Part shown: piece by piece, positions 1 through 11,376 of the stretch
Layout of the letters: each line of letters opens with the position of its first letter
Numbering within the stretch: position 1 is the first letter of the stretch
Assembly (NCBI GenBank): GCA_000697665.1
Contig: KL197764.1
Coordinates: 100,915 to 134,628, forward strand
Length of the DNA stretch: 33,714 bases
Origin: Jaapia argillacea MUCL 33604
Lineage: Eukaryota; Basidiomycota; Agaricomycetes; Jaapiales; Jaapiaceae
Direction of reading: 5' to 3'
The notes under the pieces: generated by a model
Databases searched by the model: none
What the model was told of the DNA's origin: nothing
The model's input: only the letters and a program-made list of their open reading frames with translations
Translations under genes and position numbers: made by a program

Positions 1-2374
1 ATGCCACGATATTCTTCCACTGCTCATTCGGTTTCATCTTCCCCGATTTCCTCTCGGTCTTTCCATCTACGAGGAGTTTGAACCTCAGAACCTTTGGCGG
101 GTTGTTGAGATTGGCCTCGATGGCTAGATGATGTGTGATCAGTCTCAAGGTACGACGCCCGATTACGAAGAAAAAAGGCGGACATTCGATGCGTAAAGAT
201 GGCCTGAGACGAGAAGTGTTTCAGTTGGAATGGATGTGGGTGAGATGGTGGTGCAAGCTTACATTCTTATTGCTACGATGAGTATGCTTGTATTGGACGA
301 TGGACGTTCAATGAGGAGGACAGTCAGCAGCGACGCCGTTATCGAGCTGTCACGCGTGACCTTGAACACCTCTTTCGTGTCGACTCTCCCCGTTCAAATG
401 TTCAAGACCGATCGTCGCCTCTGGAAGGCGTATAAACCTCGCGAATATCAAAGTATATCAACGCTGTTCTACCACCCGTGATTGATCACATTGGGAATAC
501 ACCACACCCTCTCCCTCCTTGTTTCACACACCTCCGACGCAGAGCCCGCCCTCCTTTTCCCGTGTGAAGCGTTCTCCGCCTGCACAGCATCACCCCTTCA
601 CGGGCGGGCCCAAGGTTTCCCTCCTGCGAAATCCGCACTGCGCTCTCTTTTGGCATCGACTCTGATGGCTTACTTCGCCTAGGAGCCCGCGCAGACGCTC
701 CTCCCATATCGCCAAGTCACAGTCCATCGTTTCCCCCTCACCGTCCTTCGATGAAACGCTCGTGAAGGTTATTGGCTGGCTGGTGATTGGGCCCCTTTGT
801 GAGCACATGATTTCGTGTTTTTGATCTTCTCTTCTAATGTCGTCTCAGTTTCTCTTTCGGATTTGCTGGACTATCTCATGCGTGGTATCGACTACTGACT
901 GCGCCAACATTGGGAGTTCCCATTCAGCGGACGCGTTACGGAAATCTTGATCCCTTGGGACATCGAAACCTCAAGTGCTTGCGCACGGTTCGCGACGGTT
1001 TTGGTGCCGATTCGATCCTCGAGACTTTGAGATGAAGTGAGCCTTCTTTGTGAGCTTCTCGCACTCTAATCTATGGACCCTATCTTCCACTTCTTTCAGC
1101 TTTCCTCTGTCTGGGGTGGTACTTGGGCTTTCGTGTTGGGGTTCTATGATGCATGCCACCAGATTATTCGGAATGCAGCTATCGTGGCGATTCGTGGACG
1201 TCGCCCTTCCATTTCTCCTCACCTAGCGACGACAGTAACTTCGGTGTTGCGCACCTACCTTCCTGGCTCACAAAAGTCTCATTTCGTTCACTCCCCGCAA
1301 AGTCTACTTCCTATACTCTCGTCTATGCCTCGTTTTCTCAACCCTTGTCTCACAATAACATTCCTGTCTTTGATGCAGAAGCCCATCATGCCAATCTTCA
1401 ACCGTCTGCGACCATGAGGTTGGATATGGAATGTAGCCGTGATTGTTCTCCATCATCGTTGTCCCCCTCGGCCCCACACCCCAACAAACCGTCTTCCTGT
1501 GTACGCTCATGACGTTGTGGCGCCATATGTGTTGTCGCGACTACTGGAAGGTCAATCCACTCAATAATGGATCGTCCGAATCTTTTGATCCAAACGGTCC
1601 TCGGAATTGAGTCGTGGACGGATATATTACTTCTGGTATTAGTGGGGGGCCCAAAGACCGACGATTCTGTATCTACGTAGAACGAGAAGATAATTGACCG
1701 TCGGATTGAATGGCAGCCTAGCGTATTCCACCTCTATATATTGAACGTTGAACGTTGAACTCTTGCAGATAACACGCTGGAGGGAACATCGCGTGGGTGA
1801 ATTTTATGACGTCATTGCTTCAACCGTCCTCGCACAACACAACGTTTCTGTGATGACCGTCATTCGAGGACATGGCTGCATCGTGGTCTTCGCCGTCGCA
1901 TGGCCGAACTGTTGCTCACTGATTCATCCTTGTCCTCAGACCGCTACGATCCCTGGTTGAGCGCTGGCGTGTCCGAGAATTGAACCAAGCTCATCTCCGC
2001 GCAACAGCCCTCCCTTCACAATCTCTTCACATCCACCAACCTTGATTGTTGATCCCAGATTGTCCCCAGAGTGGAGATGTCGCGAGGCCCGCAGGCTGTG
2101 ACGGGTGAGTTTTCAACCTCGGCCTCGTGTTTCCTGTTGTCTTCCAGCGTGTATTGATTTTTGTTCTTGTTCTATTTGGTGCGTGTTGTTGCGTCAAGCA
2201 TGCCTCGCTCTTGTTGAACAGAGAACACGGGTGCAGGCGTGTAATTTGCCTGTCTTACTCCCACCACTTGGTCAGTCTTTTATCTGCCCTTCATCGATAT
2301 CTTCACAACCTTCCGCTTCGATCCACCCCCCAAATCATACCAGTACTCATCCATCTCCCGTATCCCTAGATCAC
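1..2374. other. Gene-poor stretch, no recognisable gene
   Basis: I see no family-level similarity in either strand. Open frames here are short, overlap one another and lack motifs. In frame 2, positions 2-127 read as a plausible protein end (containing LGLSIYEEFEPQNLW, then a TAG at 125-127), which could be the last exon of a gene starting upstream of the window; this is weak. The last part (about 1980-2374) is pyrimidine-rich and probably holds the promoter and 5' leader of the ATPase gene. An ATG at 2077 followed 28 nt later by a GTGAGT donor at 2105 could be a short extra first exon or an upstream ORF. Confidence 0.4.
1740..1760. repeat. Short direct repeat, 7-nt unit TTGAACG, about three copies
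   Basis: The unit TTGAACG is repeated head to tail almost three times directly after a TATATA stretch. No function can be assigned. It may be simple replication slippage. Confidence 0.6.
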
Positions 2375-5300
2375 ATGTCCAGACACTCATTCTCATCCCA
2401 ACCCCACCCAAATCCAATCCAACGCCGAACCCATTCCCACTCCTCCCCAAACCTCCTCAACCCAACCCTAAGCTCGGACTCTCCAACCTTCCTCAACCCA
2501 AACTCAAATTCAAGCCGACTAGGCTGGCTTCATCGTTCCGAGACCCTCGACCTCCGCTCTCACACCCACACACATTCACGTTCTCAGTCTAACCCGCTGG
2601 ACAGACATCATTCTACGGCGAGTAGACTTGATAGGCAAGCTTCGAGTAGTTGGAGACGGGGAGATCACCCGAGTAGATTGGAGAGAGAACGTTCGGATAT
2701 TTCGTTTCATTGGCTTTTCCGCTCCAATATTCCGAGGAGGAGAGGCCAGCCGTTCTCGAACGACGCTCAACGACGTAATTTCTTTGGGATGGGTGAGATC
2801 ATCGGGGTGATCACCAACGTACGTCCCTCTCCCTTCCACCTCGTTGTACCTATCATCTCACCAAAACCTCGATTCATCTCATAGCCTGCGGAAACAGTTC
2901 GCTCCCTCACCGAATCCCGTCGCCTGCTAAACGAAGCCCGTCAAGAAATAGAAGAAAGTAGGGAACGTGCACAATTACGTCCTGCGCATACTTTCTCGCG
3001 ATTACCTGGATTCTGGGATCGACCGAATGAGGTCAAGCAGATCGAGAGAGCGCTCGAGGGGGAACCGAGCTTTACGGTTTTGTTTGGGGCGAGTAGTGTT
3101 GGGAAGGTGAGGATCGAACGTCCCTTCTGCGAACTAACGAATCTAACGCGAATTATAGACTGCGCTACTGCGAGAGGTGCTATCGAGACCTACGTTTCAT
3201 GTGTTGCATTTCGACCTCCGGATAGCTGGGTTTGCAGACTTGGTGAGTTATCCTTTCCTCTTCCATTCCCCTCTCTTCCTTCGTTGAAGTGAGTTGTTAA
3301 TGTTAATGGGTATAGGGAAGTTTGTATACGAGTTTGAGTCAGCAGATGGAGATGTATTTTGAATGTGTTGGGAGAATGAGAGGGTACGAAGTTTTCGAGA
3401 GGGAGGGGTGGGGGTTTAAGGTTTGTTTTTTCTTTTTGGATTTGTCTACTGGTACTCGAGGCCGACGTTGGGGAATGAAGTGGCGTTTATTTTTAAATCT
3501 TTCACTTCGATGGGTATTCTGACGTTTCTGTCATTTCCGTTAGCATGACAGGTTGAATGTGGAAAGGAGAGTCTCCGAAGCGCCCGCTGATAGCGAGAAC
3601 GCTAACGTGAAGGTTAGCGATATCGCTAGGCTGATGGAACTTTTCCAGGTACGGATCCCCACTCTCTTCACCCCTTTCCCCCTCCAGTCTCCTTGAACCC
3701 ACTAACCGTTTCCTCGCCTCTTAGAGCTCCCTCCTCAAATATTGGGAACACCAACCTCCCCCCGTCGAACCCCCATCCGATGGCGAAGGCGAGGACCAGA
3801 AACCACCGCCACCGAAAGTGGAGGAAGAGCAAGGTGTGACTAGGCAGCCATCGAAGACGAAGTGGACCGGTAGGGTGTTTGGAGGGATGAGGAGGGGGTC
3901 GAAAGATAGTGGCAGGCCTGCAGAGGAGGGGAAGAACAAGGGGAGGGTATCGGAGGATGTGAGGAGGGGAGAGATGGGAGTGGGGAAGGAGAAAACGAAG
4001 GAGAAGAGGAGGGAGAAAGAGAAGGAGTTACCGAGGGAGCCGGAACCTAAGAAGATGCCTGTTATCTTTTTTGATGAGGCTCATAAATTGTCTGTATATT
4101 CTCCCCCTTCTCCCCCTTCTTCGCTTGTCTGATCTGGTCAATGCTTACCTTGCCTTTTCCCGTAGACCAGCCTTGATTCGTTCAACGGAAGCCATGAAAT
4201 GTCTCCTCGATTCAATGTTGGTGTTGACGAAACAGGATCGACTGTGTCATGTTATACATGCTACTAGTGATCCGTTTTATCAGACTTGGTTGAGGCAGTT
4301 GAATATCATGCAACATTGCAAGGTGAGAATGTTTTCCGATTTGTTTTCTTATTGCGGTTCCTCCTCGACCATTCCCCGAGCTTCCTTATGTTCAACCGTC
4401 CATTTGTTCCTATCCTCTCCTGTTGCCGCCCCTTGTATTCGCCGTCCTCGTTCATTGCTGATCCTCGAGTGTAGATCATCACGATAGGCGACTGTTCCAA
4501 AGCCGAGACACGGGCTTTCTTCAACGATCGAATCTTGCCTAGGGTTCCGGAGAGCATGCGACGCAAGTTGAATTTTGAGAGGTTGTATGATGCGTTTGGA
4601 GGAAAGTTGGCGCATTGGCATGATTATATCACGGACTATGGTTAGTAGCGCGTTTTTTCTGCAAGGAAGGATGGCTGGTTTACTCATGGGTGTTCGATTA
4701 TCGTACAGTCAATCGGAATGGGAAGTTGGATGGTGAGTCGTTCTTCAGTTCGAGGCTGTGAATCAGATCTGACGGTTTGCAATAGTCACTCAGAGCTCTC
4801 ACTTCCTTCAGGCTCACGCCCTGCTTAACCTCCACGTCATCCACTCCTCTCAGTTACCCTCTTCTCAGCCCCAGGCCAATGGTCGTGGTACCCCGCCACC
4901 ACCACTCCCCTCCACCGGAAAAGGGTTCAAGATCTACTCTCCTTTGACGAACCCACACGCCGCACCTGCGCCTACATCTACCTCCGCTCCAGACCTCCTC
5001 GACAGCACGGAGTCGCCAGGTTTCACAGCAATGCAGTTGTTGAGGGTGATGAGTCGGTTTAGTCAGGATGATGTCAGGAGCGTTGGGTATTTTCCTTTGT
5101 GCAGGGAGTTTGGTGCTAGGGCTGTTGACGGGATGGTTAAAGGGAGGATATTGGATTTGCGATGGACCGAACCCGTTACGACTGAAGGGAACTTTGGGGA
5201 TCCTGAGGAACGGGAGCGAGCGAGACTGAGAGAGAGGGAAGGGGTGAGGGTGAGGGAAAGGAGTGGGATGGTGAGGAATTCGGAGGTTGTGAGAGAGTCG

Positions 5301-5675
5301 GAGTTGATACAGGATTCGGCGATTCAGATGGGATTCCCCAGACACCATCTTGCGGCGGAGAGTAGTGGGACTGCTATCGGGGTCATTGAGTCGGAGGAGG
5401 GGGATTACGTGGATGTTATTGTTGGTGAGCCAGAAGTTATCGAGCAGGAGAGAGGAGAGGAGAGGGGGATGCAGCAGAATCACCATGTGGAGCAGGAGGA
5501 AGAGGAGGAGATCTTGTCGCCCTTGACGGATTATAGGGAGGATGAAGTCATTGGGCCAAAGTTAGTGCCCACCACCCCTATCATGAGGTTTGCGATGCGG
5601 GAGGTGGTGCAAGAATACGAAGATGTTCAATCCGTCTCGGAGTACGCGTCGCTTTCAGAGCCTGATGAGTATTGA
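2375..5675 (+). CDS. P-loop ATPase (AAA-like / ATPase-family NTPase), fungal family of unknown role
   Basis: Ten exons: 2375-2818, 2885-3106, 3159-3242, 3316-3420, 3544-3648, 3725-4089, 4166-4322, 4475-4640, 4709-4732, 4786-5675, giving 853 aa with the frame kept throughout. The N-terminal ~130 residues are Ser/Arg/His-rich and low in complexity. Walker A is GASSVGKT near residue 222, split by an intron between K and T; Walker B is VIFFDEAHK. Between them lies a charged Lys/Arg/Glu- and Pro-rich insert (about residues 330-430). After Walker B come sensor-like segments (HVIHATSDPFYQTWL, ITIGDCSKAETRAFF). The C-terminus has a Glu/Arg-rich, possibly coiled part. I recall similar P-loop proteins in basidiomycetes, generally unnamed; the Walker A-to-B architecture suggests an ATP-driven switch or remodeller. 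Start at 2375 is the first in-frame ATG of the open exon; a 28-nt exon at 2077 spliced in frame to 2145 is an alternative. Its 3' end converges on the helicase gene, 133 bp away. Confidence 0.85.
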
Positions 5676-5808
5676 TCCATCGCTTTTTGTACCTCGCCGC
5701 ACCACCGTCTGTAGCTTAAGTTTTCTCCTACTTAGTCCACGACTTATTCATGTATATCGCCGCTGTATTCTGGATCTCTTCCATTGCACTTGTATAGATT
5801 ACAAGCTC

Positions 5809-8800
5809 TCATTCTAATCCAGCATATCGGACATCAGCGTTGTTGTCTAACCATTTGAGCCACTTTTTGAGGAACGAGCCCCCATGCTCGACGGTTGAGG
5901 AGTCTCCGACGATGCACTACTGGTGTATTAGCCCGTGCAACGGATGGCAAGAACATTCGGATACGAACAAGGTGTCTCTTGGCTCGAGTCATAGCGACTG
6001 AAAGGTGTCCAAGGTCAGCAAACGAATCTGAAGGGGAGGCTGGCATATTACTCACCGTTCAACCTCCGTTTGTCTTTCAGAAAGCCGACTTCTCGCTGGC
6101 GTGGAATGAGAGGGGAACAGTGGATTGGAAAGCGTTACATACCTGCTCGTTACTCCGGACCAGACTGATCACAATTGCTTCCTTTTCACGACCTTGCATG
6201 CCATCGACAGTTCCTATTTCTAGTTCAGGCCCGTGGAGAGGTCGGAGGAGGGATGTCAAGAGCGTGACTTGTGCTTGGTATCTGGAATTCCGATTATTAC
6301 CCGGAGAGGCGGAAATTTTGGGGGCACTCACGGCGTAATGATAGCAATTTGGGAGGGTAGAAGACCGGTCCCAACCTGGGTAATATTGTGAACTCAGGGT
6401 CACTCAAAAACTCGGGAATCGAACCAGTTTTTCAACCCATCGCTTGACGACTTCGGCTTCGTTCTCATTACATCGACTGCCTTCGTCACTATCCCCTTCG
6501 ACCCTTTCAAAATACTCACATCCTGCGGTGTCGAAAAACACGACGGGCGTTTTCAACAACTCCTTCTCGTCATCTTCATCGTCGACGCCAGTGTTCGGGA
6601 GGTCGATCAATAAATGTGACGCGACGGAAGAATGGGAGGCGAGTTTCGACGAATACATGACTTTAGAGGGAAACTGTGCGATCTTTGCGTGCATTCTTGG
6701 GGTGGCTAAGTGCCCATTACGAGAAACGGAACATGAATCCGACGAACCTGTATTGTACCGCGAGCATTCTCTTGATCCCAGGCCCATACATCTTCTCCAG
6801 CCGGCTGAATAGAGTGGTTTCTAGCGTCCTGGGAGGCTCTAACGGCCTTGGGAATGACGAAGGCCCCTTGAGTCCCGAAGTGGACTGGGGAGGTATCACG
6901 ATCGCAGTGTTTTCTATGTCTTCCTCATCGTCCATAGCTTCGTCATGAGATGATTCAGACTCGTCAGACCCTGGCGATGGAGGTGAAGGATCATCCTGAG
7001 GTTCAGCGGATTTGGCGACATTCTTGGCCGATTTTCCGCTCGCATTAGCTACATCGAGTTTTTTTGATTGGTCAGTTTTCTTGGTCTTCGTGGAGTCAGA
7101 GGTTTTCTTGTTCGGCTTGTCAACGGAGAGGATGGTGGGTGGGAGTTGCATTGGATCACCAGCGAGAATCAACTTCTTTGCTTTGAAAATAGGTATCCAA
7201 CAAACCTGAATGATATTCCGCTCAACTGAGGTCCCGGGAACCAGGACGAATTACTCACAGCCTCGAGCGCTTGTGTAGCCTCGTCAATAATCAGGACGTC
7301 AAATTGGTGGTTCCGAAGCTGTCTTCCCCCAGCTGAATGGCAAGTAGCCAGGACAACCTTGTGAGTCCTGTTAATTTGGGATCGACGTAATGGAGGTGGG
7401 AACAGACCTGTGATTCGCTTAAGACCGTCTCCACCACGCCTCCCTCGCGCTGACGATATCTTGTGGGTGTGATTAGACCAAACACCTCGACTAATGAGCG
7501 AGCTCACTCCTTCCTCAGTGCTTTCACTTCCTCCCATAACTTCTTTCGCTCCAATCCTCGAGGTGCTTTGCCTTTAGCTCCCTTCCCCTTGCCTGATAAC
7601 GTACCCAAAGCCGCCTCCAATTCGTTCTTCACATCTTTGGCGAGCGCAGCCTTGCGAGTGTCAAAATACGATCAACATCAGTGGTATAGTGGTTGACCAG
7701 GAAACTAGCCCCAACCTGGTCACTACGTCCTGCTTTTGCGTCGAGCGTTGAGTCAAGCACCCCTTCGTGTGCCATTACGCGCGCCGGGTGGCCTAACCTC
7801 GTGACCTTTAGCTTTTCGCCTTTCTCCGCAGCAGGCAGAGCGATTAATCGTTCCACTATGTTGTCTACGGAAAGATTGGATGCACCGCAGACGAGCAAAC
7901 GTTGGCGTCTTGGGTTTGTCGCCGTTATGGTAGTAAGCTGGCGGATTATTTCTATGAGAGTGTGGGTTTTACCCGTTCCTGTCGCAGATCGATATCAGAC
8001 GTTGCGTGGTTGCGAAGGAGCCAAAAACATACCTGGAGGTCCGTGTATACACGCCACTTCAGGAGACTCCAAGGCAAATTTAACAGCACGCTTCTGACTG
8101 TCATTGAGGGATTCGTCAAAGTATTTGATTTCATTGATGGAAATAGCGCTGGAGGGTTGGGTCATACCCAGCAGGACTTCCGTCAACCTGGTCAACGGCA
8201 ATGAAGACTTTTCAGTTCCCTATAGTGGGATAGTCAGTCAAGAATACAGTGGGATCGGAGCCTTGACGAACTGCGGGTCTCGAGGATGGGACGACCATTC
8301 GCTCGAGCTGATCCAGCGCCTTGTCCATTCTATATCGACTATGATCGGCTGAAGATGGAGCACTGTCAAATTGACGTGCCTATCATAAGTCACGCTGTTT
8401 GCAAGCTTCACGACGCGACATCGATCAGGGAGGTCGATGTCTTCCGAGCTTGAATTAGATGGATCAACAGCTACGACGATACGTGTGTCTGAGACCTGGG
8501 AAGTAGATGAGCAGAGAGAGACTGAATAAACAAGTGTGTTTTACTTTAGAAACGACACCTTCCACCGTCTTGCTGCTCTTCGTGTCCGACGTAACTGCTT
8601 TCTTCGGTTTGGCACCTTTCTTAGGGACATTGGTTGAGATGTTCTCTTCGATTCGTGCGAGATCGCCTGGTCTGAAGTTTGAATTAGATGCAGTATCAAC
8701 GTACTACCAAGATACAATACCTGAAGGTATGGGGAGGAAAGAGCGGTGATGTATGATAAGCGGTGGGCCTCTCCAATTCAACTAGCCTATACTTTGATTC

Positions 8801-9033
8801 CACTCAGATCGACCCTCAAAATTCGCGGAGAGAATGGCGCACGTCTTCCCCCCTAATCCAATGTTCACGCTGGCGACACCCAACCCACACAAGGCTAATC
8901 CTTTCTGCTCAAGCAATCGGGGGGCACAATTGGACAAGAGGAGAGAGGTCCTTTCGATTTCTGCATCGCGTTCCTTGGCCAAGAGGGTGCGGTGGCGAGC
9001 GATAAATGCTGTCAGACGTTCTTCCGAAGACAT
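5809..9033 (-). CDS. hcs1: SF1B DNA/RNA helicase, Hcs1 / IGHMBP2 (SMUBP2) type
   Basis: Upf1-like helicase with many short introns. Starting from the ATG at 9033 ([20 protein letters not shown]), an N-terminal beta-barrel/stalk region leads to the Q-motif region ([14 protein letters not shown]), Walker A GPPG|TGKT (split by an intron near 8030), motif Ia ([16 protein letters not shown]), DEAT box ([17 protein letters not shown]), motif III ([11 protein letters not shown]), motif IV (MLAVQYRMH), motif V ([17 protein letters not shown]) and motif VI ([12 protein letters not shown]). The last exon restores the typical end [18 protein letters not shown] to the TGA at 5809. Yeast Hcs1 is DNA polymerase alpha-associated helicase A, and the human relative IGHMBP2 works on ribosome-linked RNA. 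A ~100-residue charged insert (Lys-rich then Ser/Asp/Glu-rich) sits between motif III and the second RecA domain at about 6850-7130. It is divergent from the reductase gene, sharing a 207-bp upstream region. Family assignment is secure; the Hcs1-versus-IGHMBP2 role is inferred. Confidence 0.93.
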
Positions 9034-9240
9034 GCAGGTAGAGATATCGATGAGAAGACCAGATGAGGGGAATGCTGTTGAGAACGAAGTCCAGTTACAT
9101 ACGGGAATCAAATTGTTTGCCGGCCACCACTGCGTAAGTAGCAGAACCGCCGCCTACAACCGCACCGAATATAACTGAACTCTCACCTCCTCATCACTTT
9201 TCTGGCACTTGGCTTGATTGGACAGTTTGCTGAGATCCCA
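9034..9240. promoter_or_regulatory. Divergent upstream region between helicase and reductase genes
   Basis: The two start codons face away from each other and are 207 bp apart, so this stretch must hold both promoters or 5' leaders. I see no specific factor site. The call rests on gene arrangement only. Confidence 0.5.
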
Positions 9241-10685
9241 ATGAAAGACGTCCTTCTCGTTGGATTTGGAGCCGTCGGGGCAATCTGTACGGCTGATTTC
9301 AAATTCTTGACTGAACAGACGAACATTCACATCAACAACTCTTCAAGATTCACTCATCCTCAAGCGAAGTGGACGTGCCTCAGTGACCGTCATTGCTCGA
9401 GGGAACTTTGAGTCGATCTCTTGTGGGTTCCTCCGTTCGCTTCCTGTCTTTATGCTGACAATCACAGCTCATGGAATGCACTTCAAGAGCAAGAAATTCG
9501 GGGACATTCAGGGATGGAGACCCGACAGACGTTCGCTGTCTCCGCTACCCCCCACCTATAATACACTCACCTCTTCTGCATAGTCTTCAAGTCTGTCGCA
9601 GAAGCTGCGGATCGGCCCTATTCGCATGTAGTCGTCGCTTCGAAAGCCATTCCAGAAGTCATGCGAACTCCCACATTGCTTTCACCGTTGCTCTCGTCCC
9701 CCTATATCGATAATCACCCACAACCGACATATGTCATATTGCAGAATGGGTTGAACGTCGAGAAGGGCCTGTACTACGCGGTTCAGAAGCTGTGTCAGGG
9801 CGAACCGAAAATCATCAGTACTGCCCTGTACATCGGAACCAACTTGGTTGACCATAATGTGGTTGAGCACAGTCACTTTGTGAGTGAATCCATCGTCTCC
9901 GGATCGCTTAGGTTTCTCATGGATATTACAGGATCGATTGACCATGGGGATCTATCGACCTGAGAACTACACTGCCACGAGCAACACTCCAGAGGAACAA
10001 TCTACCCTAGACGAATTTGAGTCGCTCCTTCACGATGGTGGAGGTACCGTGATCGTTGTTCCTGAAGTTCAACGTCTAAAGTTCTCAAAGAACTTTTGGA
10101 ACGTTGCGTTTTCGTCACTCGCAACCTTGACGAGATATCCAATCCAGGCGATCTTCCGGCATCCCGATGGCTCCGGAGACACTCCAGCTCCCTACGTATT
10201 TCCTGGGACTGCGGATCTTATCAAGGACTATACGCTTCCAAATCTGCGGGCTATTCTCCAGGAACTGGTGAACGTCGGTGGGTTTCCTGCGACTTATGTA
10301 CTATATGCGAATTTTTGCTTATGAGTGCTTGAATTTGATAGGACGAGCCCTAGGCTTTGACGAAACGGCTCTACCCAGTTCCCTTGTTCAATCAACGTTG
10401 GAGAACACTGCACCCCTCCACGCCACTGCGGACAGTGTTCACATACCAAGTATGTTGCTAGACGTCGAGAAGGGCCGACCTATCGAAGTTGAAGTCATCG
10501 TCGGGGAAGTGGTTCGACTGGCGAGAGGGAAGGGGGTGGACATTCCAGTTCGTCTTTCGCAATCCAGTCCCCTCAAAATATCTGACCCAAGGTACTAACA
10601 ATTCATTGTCTAGCGAATCGAAACCCTTTACGCCTTTCTACTTGTCTTGCAGAATCAGCTGTTGAGAAGTTCAGGCCCAAAGTAA
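9241..10685 (+). CDS. Ketopantoate reductase family protein (ApbA/PanE, 2-dehydropantoate 2-reductase)
   Basis: Seven exons: 9241-9286, 9348-9422, 9468-9530, 9584-9879, 9932-10277, 10342-10547, 10614-10685, giving 367 aa. The N-terminal Rossmann motif for NADP(H) is VLLVGFGAVGAIYS (residues 4-17), followed by VTVIARGNFES. The central part has VVVASKAIPE and the QNGLNVEKGL motif typical of the family. A Lys-containing helix (RLKFSKNFWNVAFSSL) and the C-terminal SMLLDVEKGRPIEVEVIVGE segment match the catalytic Lys and Glu regions of ApbA/PanE enzymes. The family reduces 2-dehydropantoate to pantoate in the coenzyme A pathway. Fungi often carry several paralogs acting on other 2-oxo acids, so the exact substrate is uncertain. 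Start at 9241 places the Rossmann glycines at the usual distance from the N-terminus. No targeting signal is seen. Confidence 0.9.
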
Positions 10686-11376
10686 GTGAGTGTATACGTT
10701 CTATGGGATTCCTGTTTTTGTCTCAATCCTTCCGCAACGCAGCCCTGTCCCTCTTGCACGGATGTAGGGTTTGGCGTGTCGCTGAATCACTCGTGTACTC
10801 AACGTAGAGCTGAGCGACTGACGAGAAGTTGTTTGTCGATCTCGGCTTCTTTACGCGGTGCGAGTGAGTCAAGCACTGTAAGGTTTGCCTGAGTCATTTG
10901 CGGGTCCGGTACATCAAGCGCGTCGCGTCGCGGTCACATGCCAGTTGCGTCGCACCAACCCACGACAGGTGAAGTTGCGCTCAAGCTGAACCACTCGATA
11001 TGCGTCTTTTTGCAGCCGGAGAACGATGGCCTATATGATTCGAGACTCTTGGGGAACCCTCAGCGAAGGTCATGAAATGTCCATGAGAACCCGGTAGAAC
11101 TGAACCTGATAGTCCCCGAGGCGCTTTTCTGCCGAGCATTGAGTGGAAAAGGTTCCAAATATGCACAGCTGTTGTTTTATCCTTACAGTGCCTTGCTGGG
11201 AAAGTATCCATAGTACATTACACAATCGTCAATCCACAGATAATAGCCCGGTACCGCCCACAGCGTGGGTACCTCGAGGCTCGATGGTTCAAGTCGAACC
11301 GCAGCATTGTAACTCCGAACCCAGCTTTCCTTTGTACCACCACCAACCCACAAACTATTCACATTGACGAATTATC
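10686..11376. other. Intergenic region upstream of Argonaute
   Basis: About 690 bp without a supportable gene. Frames here are short and lack motifs. The final ~130 bp are C/A-rich and probably form the Argonaute 5' leader. A segment near 11280-11302 resembles a tRNA T-arm, but no full cloverleaf could be drawn. Confidence 0.5.

Noticed and set aside
1073-1512. Overlapping plus-strand frames of 114 and 119 codons
   Set aside because: They overlap in different frames, have no motif or signal peptide, and no matching splice structure was seen.
1-2076. Degenerate transposon in the gene-poor left end
   Set aside because: I looked for reverse transcriptase, integrase or transposase motifs and for terminal repeats and saw none.
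2105-2374. Upstream extension of the ATPase protein before the ATG at 2375
   Set aside because: It has no ATG in the open part; the sequence (many Cys, then Ser/Pro) does not look conserved and needs an unproven 28-nt first exon. Kept only as an alternative.
4854-5486. 210-codon minus-strand frame opposite the ATPase gene
   Set aside because: It lies antisense to the last ATPase exon, is Pro/Arg/Leu-rich low complexity and has no motif.
11245-11310. tRNA-like piece with a T-arm resemblance (GGTTCAAGTCGAACC)
   Set aside because: The matching acceptor, D and anticodon stems could not be drawn; the short inverted repeat alone is not enough.
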